DNA of 64,000 bases, from NCBI RefSeq assembly GCF_030679875.1, contig NZ_JAUXSP010000019.1, forward strand, positions 372,001-436,000. The letters run 5' to 3'. The stretch's first letter is position 1, and each line of letters begins with the position of its first letter. This DNA is from Phenylobacterium sp. GTDB taxonomy: Bacteria > Pseudomonadota > Alphaproteobacteria > Caulobacterales > Caulobacteraceae. The position numbers and the translations under genes are program-made. The notes under the pieces are model-generated. The model did no database searches, was not told the DNA's origin, and saw only the letters and a list, made by a program, of their open reading frames with translations. Below, in pieces: positions 32,406 to 40,963 of the stretch.

Positions 32406-33032
32406 TCAACCGACCTGGGCCGCTGGCTTGGCGGCCTCATTGTCCTTGGGACCCAGGCGCAGGACCATCTCGCGGCCGAGGATGGCGAGGTATTTCGAAT
32501 ACTCCATCACCATCAGCCGCGTCCCCCCCGCGCTCCGCCACCATCGACGGGCGTCCAGGGTGGGGGTCGCCACGGGATAGGCCTGCAGGGTGACGCCTGG
32601 CAGGGCCGAGCCGAGCTCCAGCATGGCCCGGGGCATGTGGAAATCGGCGGTGACCACGATCAGGCTGTCATAGCGCCGGGCCTTCACCCAGCCGGCGGTC
32701 TCCTGGGCGTTGCCAAACGTGTCCGCGGCCTCGAAGCCCAGATCGACGCAGCAGTCATAGAGCAGCTGGGCTGCGCGGCTCAGCTGGCGGATGTCCGCGC
32801 GGCTGACCTCACGGTTGACGCCGGACACCAGCATCCGGTCGCCCTTGCCCGCCTCCAGCAGGCGCATGCCCGCGGCGATTCGCTCATTGGAGCCAGCGCC
32901 AGTCAGGGCGACAATCCCGTCGGCCACCGCGGGCTCACGGGCTGGCGTCGACTGCTCCACCCGCGTGGCGAAGGCCAGCAGGCCAGCGGCCCAGATCAAG
33001 GCGGCCACGAAAAGAAGGGCGAGCGTTTTCAT
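32406..33032 (-). CDS. YdcF-family (DUF218) envelope protein
   Basis: A 208-residue protein with an N-terminal signal/anchor (residues 3-22) and the DUF218 domain: ADGIVALTGAGSNERIAAGMRLLE near residue 37, DTFGNAQETAGW near 104 and VVTADFHMPRAM near 126. E. coli relatives SanA and ElyC affect envelope integrity and lipid-carrier metabolism. It starts 7 bp after ftsX on the same strand, so it is co-transcribed with the division genes. The exact activity is unknown. Confidence 0.9.
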   Translation of the reverse strand: MKTLALLFVAALIWAAGLLAFATRVEQSTPAREPAVADGIVALTGAGSNERIAAGMRLLEAGKGDRMLVSGVNREVSRADIRQLSRAAQLLYDCCVDLGFEAADTFGNAQETAGWVKARRYDSLIVVTADFHMPRAMLELGSALPGVTLQAYPVATPTLDARRWWRSAGGTRLMVMEYSKYLAILGREMVLRLGPKDNEAAKPAAQVG

Positions 33033-33039
33033 GGGGCTC

Positions 33040-33948
33040 TCACGACAGCTCGCGAATGAGGCTCGCGGCCGTCATCCGCGCCGCCACCGCCGCCACAAGG
33101 GCTGCGGCCAATGGACAAGGTAGAACAGCCAGCAGATCGCTCCAAGCCACCGGCAGCACCGGGGTCAGCCCCTGTCCCCCGCCCCCGAGGCGCAAGGCCG
33201 CCCCAAGGACCGCTGCGCCGGCCGCGCCGACCAGACCGGCGCCAGCGGCCATCTGAGCGAAGCGCACCTGGAAGAGGCGGGCGATGAAGGCGTCTTCCGC
33301 CCCGGTCAGGTGCAACAACTCGACCACCTCGCGTCGGGCGGCGAGGCCGGCCCGGGTGGCGAAGGCCACGACGGCGGCGGCGGCGGCGGAAATCAGCAGG
33401 AAAACCCCAAGCCCCACCCAGCGGGCGATCGCCGCGCCGCGCTGGATGTCGGCCAGCCAGGTGGTGTGATCATCCACCACCGCATCAAGGCCCCTGGCGC
33501 TCAGGGCCTGCTGGAGGCTGCGTGCAGACGCCGGCGACTCGCGGTCGAGGATCACGGCCACCAGCCTGGGCACGGGCAGGTCGGCGAGATCGGCGGCCTC
33601 TCCTAGCCAGGGCGCGATGAGGGCCTCGGCCTTTTCCCGTTCAAGGGCTCGAGCCTCGGCCACCCCATTTACCCCGGCCAGGGTCTCTGCGGCGCGGGCG
33701 GCGGCCGAATCGGGGGTCTCATTGGCCTTGGGCCGGACGATCACCGTCATTTCTCCGGTGAGCTGGTGCGACCATCCCCGGGCCGCCCGGTCCGAGGCGA
33801 TCACCCCAAGGGCCGTCAGGCAGGCGAGAAAACATAACACCGCAACCACGAACACCAGGGCGCTGTCGCGGGTGTCGCGCTCGGGAAGGAAGGGCGACGG
33901 CCGCCAACGGTCGAGGTCGAAGGACCCGCTTCCCCGGCGCCGGCTCAT
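33040..33948 (-). CDS. ftsX: cell division protein FtsX
   Basis: Inner-membrane partner of the FtsE ATPase; the complex transmits ATP hydrolysis to periplasmic peptidoglycan hydrolases at the division site. The 302-residue protein shows the FtsX layout: a cytoplasmic N-terminus, first span near residues 27-47, a periplasmic loop with the conserved-type VARALEREKAEAL region (about 95-110), then three more spans in the C-terminal half. It overlaps ftsE by four bases, which confirms the pairing despite the low sequence conservation of FtsX. Confidence 0.93.
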   Translation of the reverse strand: MSRRRGSGSFDLDRWRPSPFLPERDTRDSALVFVVAVLCFLACLTALGVIASDRAARGWSHQLTGEMTVIVRPKANETPDSAAARAAETLAGVNGVAEARALEREKAEALIAPWLGEAADLADLPVPRLVAVILDRESPASARSLQQALSARGLDAVVDDHTTWLADIQRGAAIARWVGLGVFLLISAAAAAVVAFATRAGLAARREVVELLHLTGAEDAFIARLFQVRFAQMAAGAGLVGAAGAAVLGAALRLGGGGQGLTPVLPVAWSDLLAVLPCPLAAALVAAVAARMTAASLIRELS

Positions 33949-34676
33949 GCTCGCGCTCCCGCGGGGATAGGCCCCATATGGACCAGGCGTCCATCCTCCA
34001 GATGCAGGACGGGCATGCCCGAGCGGGCCACGAGGTCCTGGTCATGGGTGGCGATCAGGACGGTGGTGCCCAGGCGGTTAAGCTCAAGAAACAGCCGCAG
34101 AATGCGCAGGCCCATTTCGTGATCCACATTGCCCGTGGGCTCGTCGGCGAGCAGGATGTCGGGACGGCCCACCACCGCCCGGGCGATGGCCAGGCGCTGC
34201 TTTTCTCCGCCGGCCAGGGTAGGGGGCAGGGCGTGCATCCGGTCCTTCAGCCCAACCCAGGTGAGCAACTCGGCGACGTCCTGGCGGTAGGAGTCCGGTT
34301 TCTGTCCCGCGATCCGCAGGGGTACGGCGGCATTGTCGAAGGCGCTCAGATGATCGAGCAGACGGAATTCCTGGAAGACCACGCCAATGCGGCGGCGCAG
34401 GAAAGGCCGCACCTGGGCCGGAGTCTGCGCCACATCCTGGCCGAACAGGTGCAAGAGTCCCTTGGACGGCTGGGCGGCCAGATAGATCAGTTTCAAGAGG
34501 GAGGTCTTGCCCGCTCCCGAAGGCCCGGTGACGAAATGGAAAGACCCTTGCGGCAAGGAGAAGGTGAGGTCCCTGAGCGTCTCAGGCTCGCGTCCGTATC
34601 GCATGGAGACGTCGTCGAAACGTACGACGGCGTCCCAGGCGTCGGCCGTCTCTGCGGCGTTCGGGTTTCTGGACAT
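33945..34676 (-). CDS. ftsE: cell division ATP-binding protein FtsE
   Basis: ABC ATPase of 243 residues. Walker A is GPSGAGKTSLLK near residue 52, the Q-loop QEFRLLDHLSAFDN near 100, the signature LAGGEKQRLAIARA near 150 and Walker B with catalytic Glu ILLADEPTGNVD near 168; the tandem HDQDL switch follows. The signature LAGGE matches FtsE rather than LolD-type LSGGQ by context. The ATG at 34676 is preceded by the divergent zinc-ribbon gene only 56 bp away. A frame extending to 34892 is spurious. Confidence 0.95.
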   Translation of the reverse strand: MSRNPNAAETADAWDAVVRFDDVSMRYGREPETLRDLTFSLPQGSFHFVTGPSGAGKTSLLKLIYLAAQPSKGLLHLFGQDVAQTPAQVRPFLRRRIGVVFQEFRLLDHLSAFDNAAVPLRIAGQKPDSYRQDVAELLTWVGLKDRMHALPPTLAGGEKQRLAIARAVVGRPDILLADEPTGNVDHEMGLRILRLFLELNRLGTTVLIATHDQDLVARSGMPVLHLEDGRLVHMGPIPAGARA

Positions 34677-34732
34677 GGAGACCGGAATCGGCGACCTCGA
34701 TACGGTGGGCTGGAGGGTCCGATACAGCGGCC

Positions 34733-35617
34733 ATGATACTGACCTGTCCAGACTGCTCCACCAGCTATTTCGTGGACGACGCAAAGATCCCTCAACAGGG
34801 GCGCGTCGTGAAGTGCGCGAGCTGTGGAAACCGGTGGACGGCCCGCCACGAAGCGCCTGTGACGGCGCCTGAGCCGGTCGCAAGCCCCACACCCGCCCCC
34901 GCCGATAGCCCCCTGGGGCCGATCGATCAACCCACGCTAGAGGCCGCCCCCGATCCTGGCGCCGAACCGACCGGCCGTTCGGGCGAGGCCCTGCCGCGGG
35001 CTTTCCGGGCCAAGGCCGATGATACGCGCCGCCTTCGCGAGGCCGCCGCCACTGGCGTGGTGTGGGCCGGCATGTCGGCGGCGCTGGCCCTGATGGTCGT
35101 GGTCGCCGTGGTTTTCCGGGTTGATGTGGTTCGCCTGTGGCCGAGTACGGCCGGCGCCTTCGCCAGTGTGGGCCTGCCTGTGAACAGCATTGGCCTGGCC
35201 ATCGAGGGGGTGGAGTTCGAGCCCGCCCTGCAGGATGGCTACGCGGCGCTGTCGGTCTCCGGCATGATCCGCAATATCGAGGACCGCACCATCACGGCCC
35301 CGCCCCTGCAGATCAGATTGCTGGACAAGAACGGCGTGGCTGTGGCCACCAAGATCGCGCGACCAGCCGACCCGGTGATTCCGCCTGGCGAGACTCGCCA
35401 CTTCGCCATCGCCCTGATCGATCCCCCTGGCGCGGCCGCCGACCTGGAGATCACCTTCGCCGAACTGCGGGCCGCCGCAGAGCCGCCCTCGGCGCCTACG
35501 GAACTGCTCGACCTGCGTGGCGCGGCTGAAGCCACCCTCCCCGAAGTCGCCCAGCGCCCAGTCATCGAGGCCGTCGCCCTGCCGGACGCGGCGCTTGCGG
35601 TGTCGGGCAATGAGTGA
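34733..35617 (+). CDS. MJ0042-type zinc-ribbon/DUF3426 membrane protein
   Basis: A 294-residue protein starting with a zinc ribbon of MJ0042 type, CPDCSTSYFVDD ... VVKCASCGNRW, with two CxxC pairs at residues 5-8 and 28-31. A Pro/Ala linker follows, then one membrane span near residues 104-124 and a periplasmic DUF3426-like beta domain with GVEFEPALQDGYAALSVSG near 160. Function unknown in this family. Divergent from ftsE and overlapping the phosphoribosyltransferase gene by eight bases at its end. Confidence 0.88.
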   Translation: MILTCPDCSTSYFVDDAKIPQQGRVVKCASCGNRWTARHEAPVTAPEPVASPTPAPADSPLGPIDQPTLEAAPDPGAEPTGRSGEALPRAFRAKADDTRRLREAAATGVVWAGMSAALALMVVVAVVFRVDVVRLWPSTAGAFASVGLPVNSIGLAIEGVEFEPALQDGYAALSVSGMIRNIEDRTITAPPLQIRLLDKNGVAVATKIARPADPVIPPGETRHFAIALIDPPGAAADLEITFAELRAAAEPPSAPTELLDLRGAAEATLPEVAQRPVIEAVALPDAALAVSGNE

Positions 35618-36137
35618 ACCGACCATCGAAGTCCTGCTGGACGAGGCCGAGGTCGCCCATCGGGTCGAGGCGCTGGCGCAGACCATCGCGCCACGCATCG
35701 ACGACGACACTGTGGTCATCTGCCTGCTGACAGGCGGCCTGTGGTTCTGCGCCGATCTGACCCGGGCCCTGGCCAGGGCCGGCCGCCACGTCCGTTTTGA
35801 CGCCCTGTGGCTGGCCTCCTATGGCGACGCCCGGGCCAGTCTTGGGCGATGTGAGGTGCGCGCCGATCTGCAACGTCCCCTGGAGGGCCGTCGCGCCCTG
35901 ATCGTCGACGATGTGATCGACACGGGCCTGTCGCTGAGCGAGGCCGCGCGTCTGGTGCGGGACTCCGGCGCCTCGGAAGTGCTGACCTGCGTCTTCGCCA
36001 CCAAGCCCTGGCCGACCCCCCGGGCCATCGAGCCCGACTTCGTCGCCTGGACCGCCCCGCCGCGCTTCCTCGTGGGCTATGGCATGGACGCCGCCGGCCA
36101 GTACCGCGGGCTGCCCTATGTAGGCGCCTTGGACTGA
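35610..36137 (+). CDS. hpt: hypoxanthine phosphoribosyltransferase-type purine salvage enzyme
   Basis: A 175-residue PRTase. The PRPP loop ALIVDDVIDTGLSL is at about residues 92-105 and the C-terminal base-binding segment follows the usual HPRT spacing (FLVGYGMDAAGQYRGLPYVG near 153). It converts hypoxanthine or guanine plus PRPP to IMP or GMP. The ATG at 35610 overlaps the stop of the preceding gene; a frame from 35517 would overlap by 100 bases and lacks homology. Convergent with lysA at a four-base gap. Confidence 0.88.
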   Translation: MSEPTIEVLLDEAEVAHRVEALAQTIAPRIDDDTVVICLLTGGLWFCADLTRALARAGRHVRFDALWLASYGDARASLGRCEVRADLQRPLEGRRALIVDDVIDTGLSLSEAARLVRDSGASEVLTCVFATKPWPTPRAIEPDFVAWTAPPRFLVGYGMDAAGQYRGLPYVGALD

Positions 36138-36141
36138 GGCT

Positions 36142-37410
36142 TCAGAGCCAGGGCGCTGGCGTCTCGCGGCCGAGCATTTCCTCATAGGTCGGGCGCGGCC
36201 GAACGACGGCGTAGTCGCCGCCCTTGACCATGACCTCGGGAACCAGGGGCCGGCTGTTGTACTCGCTGGCCATGGAGGCCCCGTAGGCCCCGGCGCTCAT
36301 GAAGGCCACGAGGTCACCGGCTTCGAAGGTGGGCAGGGCCCGGTCGCGGGTGAAGGTGTCGCCGGTCTCGCAGACCGGCCCCACCACATCATAGGTCTTG
36401 GCCTCGCCGTCCCGGGGCCGCACGGCGCGGATGTCGTGATAGGCGTCATACATGGCCGGGCGCAGCAGGTCGTTCATGGCTGCGTCCAGCACCAGGAAGC
36501 GGCGTCCCTCTGGCCGTTCATGGATATGCACCACCTCGGCCAGCAGCACCCCGGCGTTGGCGGCGATCACCCGGCCAGGCTCGAAGGCCAGGGTCACATC
36601 CAGGTCGCGGGTCGCCTCGGCGACCACCTTGGCGTAGTCAGCCGGCGACGGCGGCTCGGGTTGATTGAAATAGGGCACGCCAAGCCCCCCGCCCAGATCC
36701 AGGCGCTCCACGTTCAGGCCCTCAGCCTTCAGGCGTCGGACGAGGCCGGCCATCTTGGCGAAGGCTTCGGCCATGGGGGCCAGATCGGTGATCTGGCTGC
36801 CGATGTGGCAGGCCACGCCCACCGGTTTCAGCCAGGCGTTGTTGGAGGCCTGGGCGTACAGTCGCTCCGCCTCGGTGAAGGAGACGCCGAACTTGTTCTC
36901 AGACTTGCCCGTGGCGATCTTGGCGTGACCACCCGCCGTCACGTCGGGGTTAACCCGGAAGGCGATGGTCGCCCGCTTTCCCAGACCTTGCGCCACCTGG
37001 GCGATGGCCAGCATCTCGGGCTCGGACTCGACGTTGATTTCGCAGACGCCGGCCTCAAGCGCGAAAGCGATCTCAGACCGGGTCTTGCCGACGCCGGAGA
37101 AGACGATGCGCTCCGGGGGCACGCCGGCCGCCAAGGCCCGTCGGATCTCACCTTCGGAGACCGTGTCCGCCCCGGCGCCAAGCTGGGCAAGGGTTCTCAG
37201 GACGGCCAGGTTGGAGTTGGCCTTCACCGCGAAGGCGATCAACGGCTGGCGGACGCCCTCAGCTTCCAGGGCGTCGCGCAGGACCGTGTAGTGCCGCTCG
37301 AAGGTGGCGGTGGAATAGACATAGACCGGCGTGCCCACCGCCTCGGCGATGGCCGACAGCGGGACGTCCTCACAGAAGAGCTCGCCGTCCCGAAGCTCGA
37401 AATGGTTCAT
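36142..37410 (-). CDS. lysA: diaminopimelate decarboxylase
   Basis: PLP-dependent decarboxylation of meso-diaminopimelate, the last step of lysine synthesis. The 422-residue alanine-racemase-fold protein has the PLP lysine in IAFAVKANSNLAVLR near residue 60, the glycine-rich LDLGGGLGVPY near 238 and the C-terminal active-site CETGDTF near 344 from the partner subunit. It overlaps the small lipoprotein gene by four bases and so is co-translated in the argH-lipoprotein-lysA operon. Confidence 0.97.
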   Translation of the reverse strand: MNHFELRDGELFCEDVPLSAIAEAVGTPVYVYSTATFERHYTVLRDALEAEGVRQPLIAFAVKANSNLAVLRTLAQLGAGADTVSEGEIRRALAAGVPPERIVFSGVGKTRSEIAFALEAGVCEINVESEPEMLAIAQVAQGLGKRATIAFRVNPDVTAGGHAKIATGKSENKFGVSFTEAERLYAQASNNAWLKPVGVACHIGSQITDLAPMAEAFAKMAGLVRRLKAEGLNVERLDLGGGLGVPYFNQPEPPSPADYAKVVAEATRDLDVTLAFEPGRVIAANAGVLLAEVVHIHERPEGRRFLVLDAAMNDLLRPAMYDAYHDIRAVRPRDGEAKTYDVVGPVCETGDTFTRDRALPTFEAGDLVAFMSAGAYGASMASEYNSRPLVPEVMVKGGDYAVVRPRPTYEEMLGRETPAPWL

Positions 37411-37697
37411 CGGGGATTGGCGTAGGGGTCAGGCAGGGCGCCTTGCGGGCCCGACGAGCTCGGATTGGACGAGGTGCCGTCGATGGGCAGGGTGCGGGAC
37501 GGCGCGGGGTTCGTGGCCCGGGTGCGCGGATCGACCGTGTCCACCGGCTTGTTGGCGGAGGGGCGCGGGGCGACGACCTCGCCGGTCGCCGGATCGCCCC
37601 AGAGGGGCGGCGGACGATCCAGGGCGCCGGCCTTGCCACAGGCGGCCAGGGCGAGCGTGCTGGCCAGGGCCATGAGAAGCGGAGCGCGAAGGGTCAT
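37407..37697 (-). CDS. small lipoprotein, LptM-like
   Basis: A 96-residue lipoprotein with lipobox LALAAC (Cys about residue 20) followed by [10 protein letters not shown], resembling the CGQKGPLYxP start of LptM/YifL lipoproteins, and then a low-complexity Pro/Ser-rich tail. In E. coli LptM (YifL) helps the LptD disulfide isomerise in the LPS translocon and is encoded next to dapF; here it is next to lysA, a related lysine-pathway position. It overlaps both neighbours by four bases. Similarity is confined to the first 15 mature residues, so the name is tentative. Confidence 0.75.
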   Translation of the reverse strand: MTLRAPLLMALASTLALAACGKAGALDRPPPLWGDPATGEVVAPRPSANKPVDTVDPRTRATNPAPSRTLPIDGTSSNPSSSGPQGALPDPYANPR

Positions 37698-39139
37698 TTC
37701 AGCAGGTCCTTCCAGCGGGCGACCTGGGCGCGAACCTGGTCGGGGGCGGCGCCGCCATAGCTTTTGCGGCTGGCCACGGATGCGGCCGGTGTCAGAACGT
37801 CATAAACGCCAGAGCCGATGCGCGGGTCCAGGGCCTTCATCTGGTCCAGGGGCAGGCCCGCCAGATCACAGCCCAACTGCTCAGCCCGCTTCACGGCCGC
37901 GCCGGTGATGTGGTGGGCGTCGCGGAAGGGCATATCCAGGGTTCGCACCAGCCAGTCGGCCAGGTCCGTGGCGGTCGAGAAGCCGGCCCCGGCGGCTGCG
38001 GCCATGCGCTCGGCGTTCGGGGTCAGGTCGGCGACCATGCCGGTCATGGCGCCGAGCGACAGGTCGAGGACGTCGAAGGCCTCGAACGTCGGGACCTTGT
38101 CCTCCTGCATGTCCTTCGAATAGGCGAGCGGCAGGCCCTTCATCACCACGGCCAGCTGGGTGAAGGCCGCCAGCATGCGGCCGGCCTTGGCCCGGACCAA
38201 CTCGGCCGCGTCGGGGTTCTTCTTCTGCGGCATGATCGACGAGCCGGTGGTGAAGGCGTCCGACAGGGAGATGAAGCCGAACTGTGGCGTCATCCAGATC
38301 ACGATCTCCTCGGCCAGCCTCGAGAGGTGCGTGGCGCAGATGGCGCCCGCCGCCAGGGCCTCGAGCGCGAAGTCGCGGGACGAGACGCTGTCCAGGGAGT
38401 TTGCGGTGGGTCGTTCAAAGCCCAACGCCTTGGCCGTGGCGTGCCGGTCGATAGGGAAGGGTGAACCCGCCAGGGCCGCAGCGCCCAGGGGGCACTCGTT
38501 CATCCGGGCCGCTGCATCGGTGAAACGCGAGGCGTCGCGGCCGAACATCTCAACATAGGCCATCAGATGGTGGCCGAAGGTCACCGGCTGGGCCGGCTGC
38601 AGGTGGGTAAACCCCGGCATCAGGGTGTCGGCGTGGGTTTCGGCCTGGGCGACCAGGGCGCGCTGCAGGGCCTGGAGCTGCTCGGCGGTGCGGTGGCAGG
38701 CCTCGCGGACCCACATGCGGAAGTCCAGCGCCACCTGATCATTGCGCGAGCGGGCCGTGTGCAGCCGCCCGGCCGCCGGACCGATCAGTTCGCGCAGACG
38801 GGCCTCCACATTCATGTGGATGTCTTCGTATTCGTCGCGGAAGGGGAAGGTTCCCTCGGCGATCTCCGCCTCGATACGGGACAGCCCGCCCTGGATGGAC
38901 GCTTCGTCGTCGCTGGAGATGACACCCTGGGCCTTCAGCATGGCTGCATGGGCGCGCGAACCCGCCAGATCCTGTGGCGCCAGCCGCTTGTCGAAGCCGA
39001 TGGAGACGTTGATCGCCTGCATCAGGTCGGCGGGCTTGGCTGAAAATCGGCCGCCCCACATGGCCTGGCCCTGGCCGGGGGCGTCGCCCTTCGCCATATG
39101 GACGCTGTGTTGCGGAGTCTTGGAGGCGTTGTCGGTCAT
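37694..39139 (-). CDS. argH: argininosuccinate lyase
   Basis: Cleaves argininosuccinate to arginine and fumarate. The 481-residue protein has the fumarase/aspartase superfamily signature [18 protein letters not shown] near residue 295 and the N-terminal [11 protein letters not shown] place the start at ATG 39139, which abuts the tlpA-like start in a shared CATATG; an ATG at 39097, closer to MWGGRF and giving 467 residues, is an equally reasonable start, and neither has a strong ribosome site. First gene of the argH-lipoprotein-lysA operon. Confidence 0.95.
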   Translation of the reverse strand: MTDNASKTPQHSVHMAKGDAPGQGQAMWGGRFSAKPADLMQAINVSIGFDKRLAPQDLAGSRAHAAMLKAQGVISSDDEASIQGGLSRIEAEIAEGTFPFRDEYEDIHMNVEARLRELIGPAAGRLHTARSRNDQVALDFRMWVREACHRTAEQLQALQRALVAQAETHADTLMPGFTHLQPAQPVTFGHHLMAYVEMFGRDASRFTDAAARMNECPLGAAALAGSPFPIDRHATAKALGFERPTANSLDSVSSRDFALEALAAGAICATHLSRLAEEIVIWMTPQFGFISLSDAFTTGSSIMPQKKNPDAAELVRAKAGRMLAAFTQLAVVMKGLPLAYSKDMQEDKVPTFEAFDVLDLSLGAMTGMVADLTPNAERMAAAAGAGFSTATDLADWLVRTLDMPFRDAHHITGAAVKRAEQLGCDLAGLPLDQMKALDPRIGSGVYDVLTPAASVASRKSYGGAAPDQVRAQVARWKDLLK

Positions 39140-39757
39140 ATGAACGGTCAATCAGAGGCGAAACCCGGACCAAGCCTGTTCCGCTGGATCCTCTGGGGCG
39201 TCGCCGCCTTCGGCGTCGCGGCGGTGGTCTACATCATCGGCCAGGCTTCCACCAATCCCGATGCGAGCCGTGGCCTCCGGGCCTTCGCCAAGGGGGAGAT
39301 GGCGGCTCTTCAAACCCCCAAGGAGCCACGGCCTGCGCCCGTGACGACCATCTATGATCCTGACGGCCAACCGGTGCGGTTGGGCGACTTCCGGGGCGAG
39401 GTGGTGGTGCTGAACCTCTGGGCGACCTGGTGCCCGCCCTGCGTGGCGGAAATGCCCACCCTGGCGGCGCTGGCGTCCCACTATGAGGGCCAGCCTGTCC
39501 GGGTCCTGGCCGTCAGCATCGATCGCGCCGTCGATGTCGACAAGGCGCGGACCTTCATCGGCCAGCATGCCCCCCTGGCCTACTACAGCGACCCCAATAT
39601 GAAGCTTGCCTTCGATCTGGTCCCGCCCGCGCCAGGCATGCCCACCACCGTGATCTACGGGGCGGACGGCATCGAACGAGCCCGACTTTCCGGCGGGGCG
39701 GACTGGGGTGGCGATGACGCCAAGGCCTTGGTGGACCACGTACTCGCCGCCGAATAG
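39140..39757 (+). CDS. TlpA-like membrane-anchored thioredoxin
   Basis: A 205-residue periplasmic thiol-disulfide oxidoreductase: one N-terminal anchor at about residues 14-34, then a TlpA/ResA-type thioredoxin fold with active site [15 protein letters not shown] near residue 95 and cis-Pro loop [10 protein letters not shown] near 168. Such proteins reduce apocytochrome c or other periplasmic thiols, for example in cytochrome oxidase assembly. Start at ATG 39140 with GGAGG at 39122-39126. Divergent from argH with no intergenic space, so its promoter must lie inside argH. Confidence 0.92.
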   Translation: MNGQSEAKPGPSLFRWILWGVAAFGVAAVVYIIGQASTNPDASRGLRAFAKGEMAALQTPKEPRPAPVTTIYDPDGQPVRLGDFRGEVVVLNLWATWCPPCVAEMPTLAALASHYEGQPVRVLAVSIDRAVDVDKARTFIGQHAPLAYYSDPNMKLAFDLVPPAPGMPTTVIYGADGIERARLSGGADWGGDDAKALVDHVLAAE

Positions 39758-39766
39758 CCGGCCCTT

Positions 39767-39795
39767 GCAGATGGCCGACGGGCGGCCGATTCTGC
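39767..39795. terminator. possible hairpin between convergent genes
   Basis: An imperfect stem: GCAGA/TCTGC outer arms and GGCCG/CGGCC inner arms with an ACGGG loop and a T versus GAT bulge. It sits between the convergent thioredoxin and XRE genes. No T run follows on either strand, so this is a weak call. Confidence 0.3.
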
Positions 39796-39803
39796 CTTGG
39801 TCG

Positions 39804-40241
39804 TCAGGCCGGCTCGCGTCTGCGTGCGCCCGCCGCAGCAGGAACCGAAGCTGACGCGCCGGGCGCCAGGATGCGCAGGAAGCTGACCAAGGCCGTGCGA
39901 GCGTCCTGCGGAAGCTGTTCGTAGACCGTCAGCAGTTCCAGGGCGCCCGGGGTCCGCATCCGCGACAACAGGTCCAGATCGACGCTGGGCTCATCATCCG
40001 GCGTATCCAGCACATCCAGCAGATCGGTCACCCGGCAGCGCAATGCCCGGGCGATCTGCACCAGGCGGGAGAAGGAGATGCGATTGGCCCCGTTCTCGTA
40101 CTTCTGGATCTGCTGGAAGCTCACGCCGCATTGTTCCGCCAGAGCCTCCTGAGACATGCCGATGGTCCGGCGGCGGATGCGCACGGCCGCCCCGAGGGCG
40201 GTGTCCATGGGGTCTGGGCTCTTGGTGGTGGACTCCGTCAA
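39804..40241 (-). CDS. XRE-family HTH regulator
   Basis: A DNA-binding protein of 145 residues with a Cro/CI helix-turn-helix: VRIRRRTIGMSQEALAEQCG then VSFQQIQKYENGANRIS (about residues 20-56), and a C-terminal helical tail containing LLTVYEQLPQDARTALVSFL. This fits a class common in Caulobacterales. The start is best set at TTG 40241, because AAGGAG lies six bases upstream; ATG at 40208 and GTG at 40259 have no ribosome site. Targets unknown. It faces the Cys-rich gene region upstream. Confidence 0.88.
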   Translation of the reverse strand: MTESTTKSPDPMDTALGAAVRIRRRTIGMSQEALAEQCGVSFQQIQKYENGANRISFSRLVQIARALRCRVTDLLDVLDTPDDEPSVDLDLLSRMRTPGALELLTVYEQLPQDARTALVSFLRILAPGASASVPAAAGARRREPA

Positions 40242-40374
40242 TTCGGTCTCCTTGTTCACACGCCGCTTACCCAACGGAATGTCCGCCAGATAAAATATTT
40301 CAAGTGTGAGAAGTTGTGAACGCTCCTCGACACCCGCCTAGCGTCGGTAACCCACAAGTTGCAAGAATGACGTT

Positions 40375-40659
40375 CTACGAAAATGGGTAGATGGTAACGT
40401 GACGGGATGTCGCGTCAGGGCCAACGGGGGACAGGCGAGCCCTTCTAGCCCCGCAAATGCATCTCAAACGCGCCTCGAACCGCGAAAGTTCGCCATCAGC
40501 CAGGCTCCGAAGTCCCCAGACTGTGACGTCTATCGGGGCCACGCCTCGGCAATCTGCGGCTTCGCAATAGGCCCAGACATGCCGCGCCCGACATTTCGGG
40601 CTTGCAACAAACTCGCCTGAGCCCAGATCTTCAAACCCCTGTGAGCGCCCATCAGCCAT
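40375..40659 (-). CDS. small cysteine-rich hypothetical protein
   Basis: A 94-residue basic protein. Six cysteines are arranged as KCRARHVWAYCEAADC in the middle and LRCICGARRARL near residue 72, plus an intact CxC, a pattern suggestive of a metal-binding ribbon. I recognise no named family. The ATG at 40659 is preceded by GGGAG at six bases; the longer frame up to 40857 is unlikely to be coding. It lies between the XRE regulator and the CHASE2-EAL gene, all on the minus strand. Confidence 0.6.
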   Translation of the reverse strand: MADGRSQGFEDLGSGEFVASPKCRARHVWAYCEAADCRGVAPIDVTVWGLRSLADGELSRFEARLRCICGARRARLSPVGPDATSRHVTIYPFS

Positions 40660-40963
40660 GCTCGTCTCCCTACCGGAACAAAAGCAGAACTCATGGGGCG
40701 TGGCGACTCCATTCAGCGTGAAGCGCGTGTCAAAGAGGCGAGCCGCGCCCTGCGCGTTTCGTAGAACTGGGAACCCCGAGTGCGAGAGGGTCGCTGATAC
40801 GGGCGAAGGGTCCTCGACTGCCGATCCAGTCCCCGAGTTGGGGTCGCGATACCCCAATGCACACGTTAAGTATGTTGATAATACACCGCAAATCGTCGCA
40901 TGCGGCGATGCGGCCTCGCCTGATTCAGGCTACGGCGGGGCTGGGGCAGGCAAGTCCGGGTCG
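40660..40963. other. 304-bp gap without a convincing gene
   Basis: I see no gene on either strand. The stretch holds the likely promoter of the Cys-rich gene and two small competing inverted repeats (CCCC/GGGG and GGGGT/ACCCC arms near 40832-40856). A long plus-strand frame through here is antisense to the next gene. No terminator for the CHASE2-EAL operon is obvious. Confidence 0.5.
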
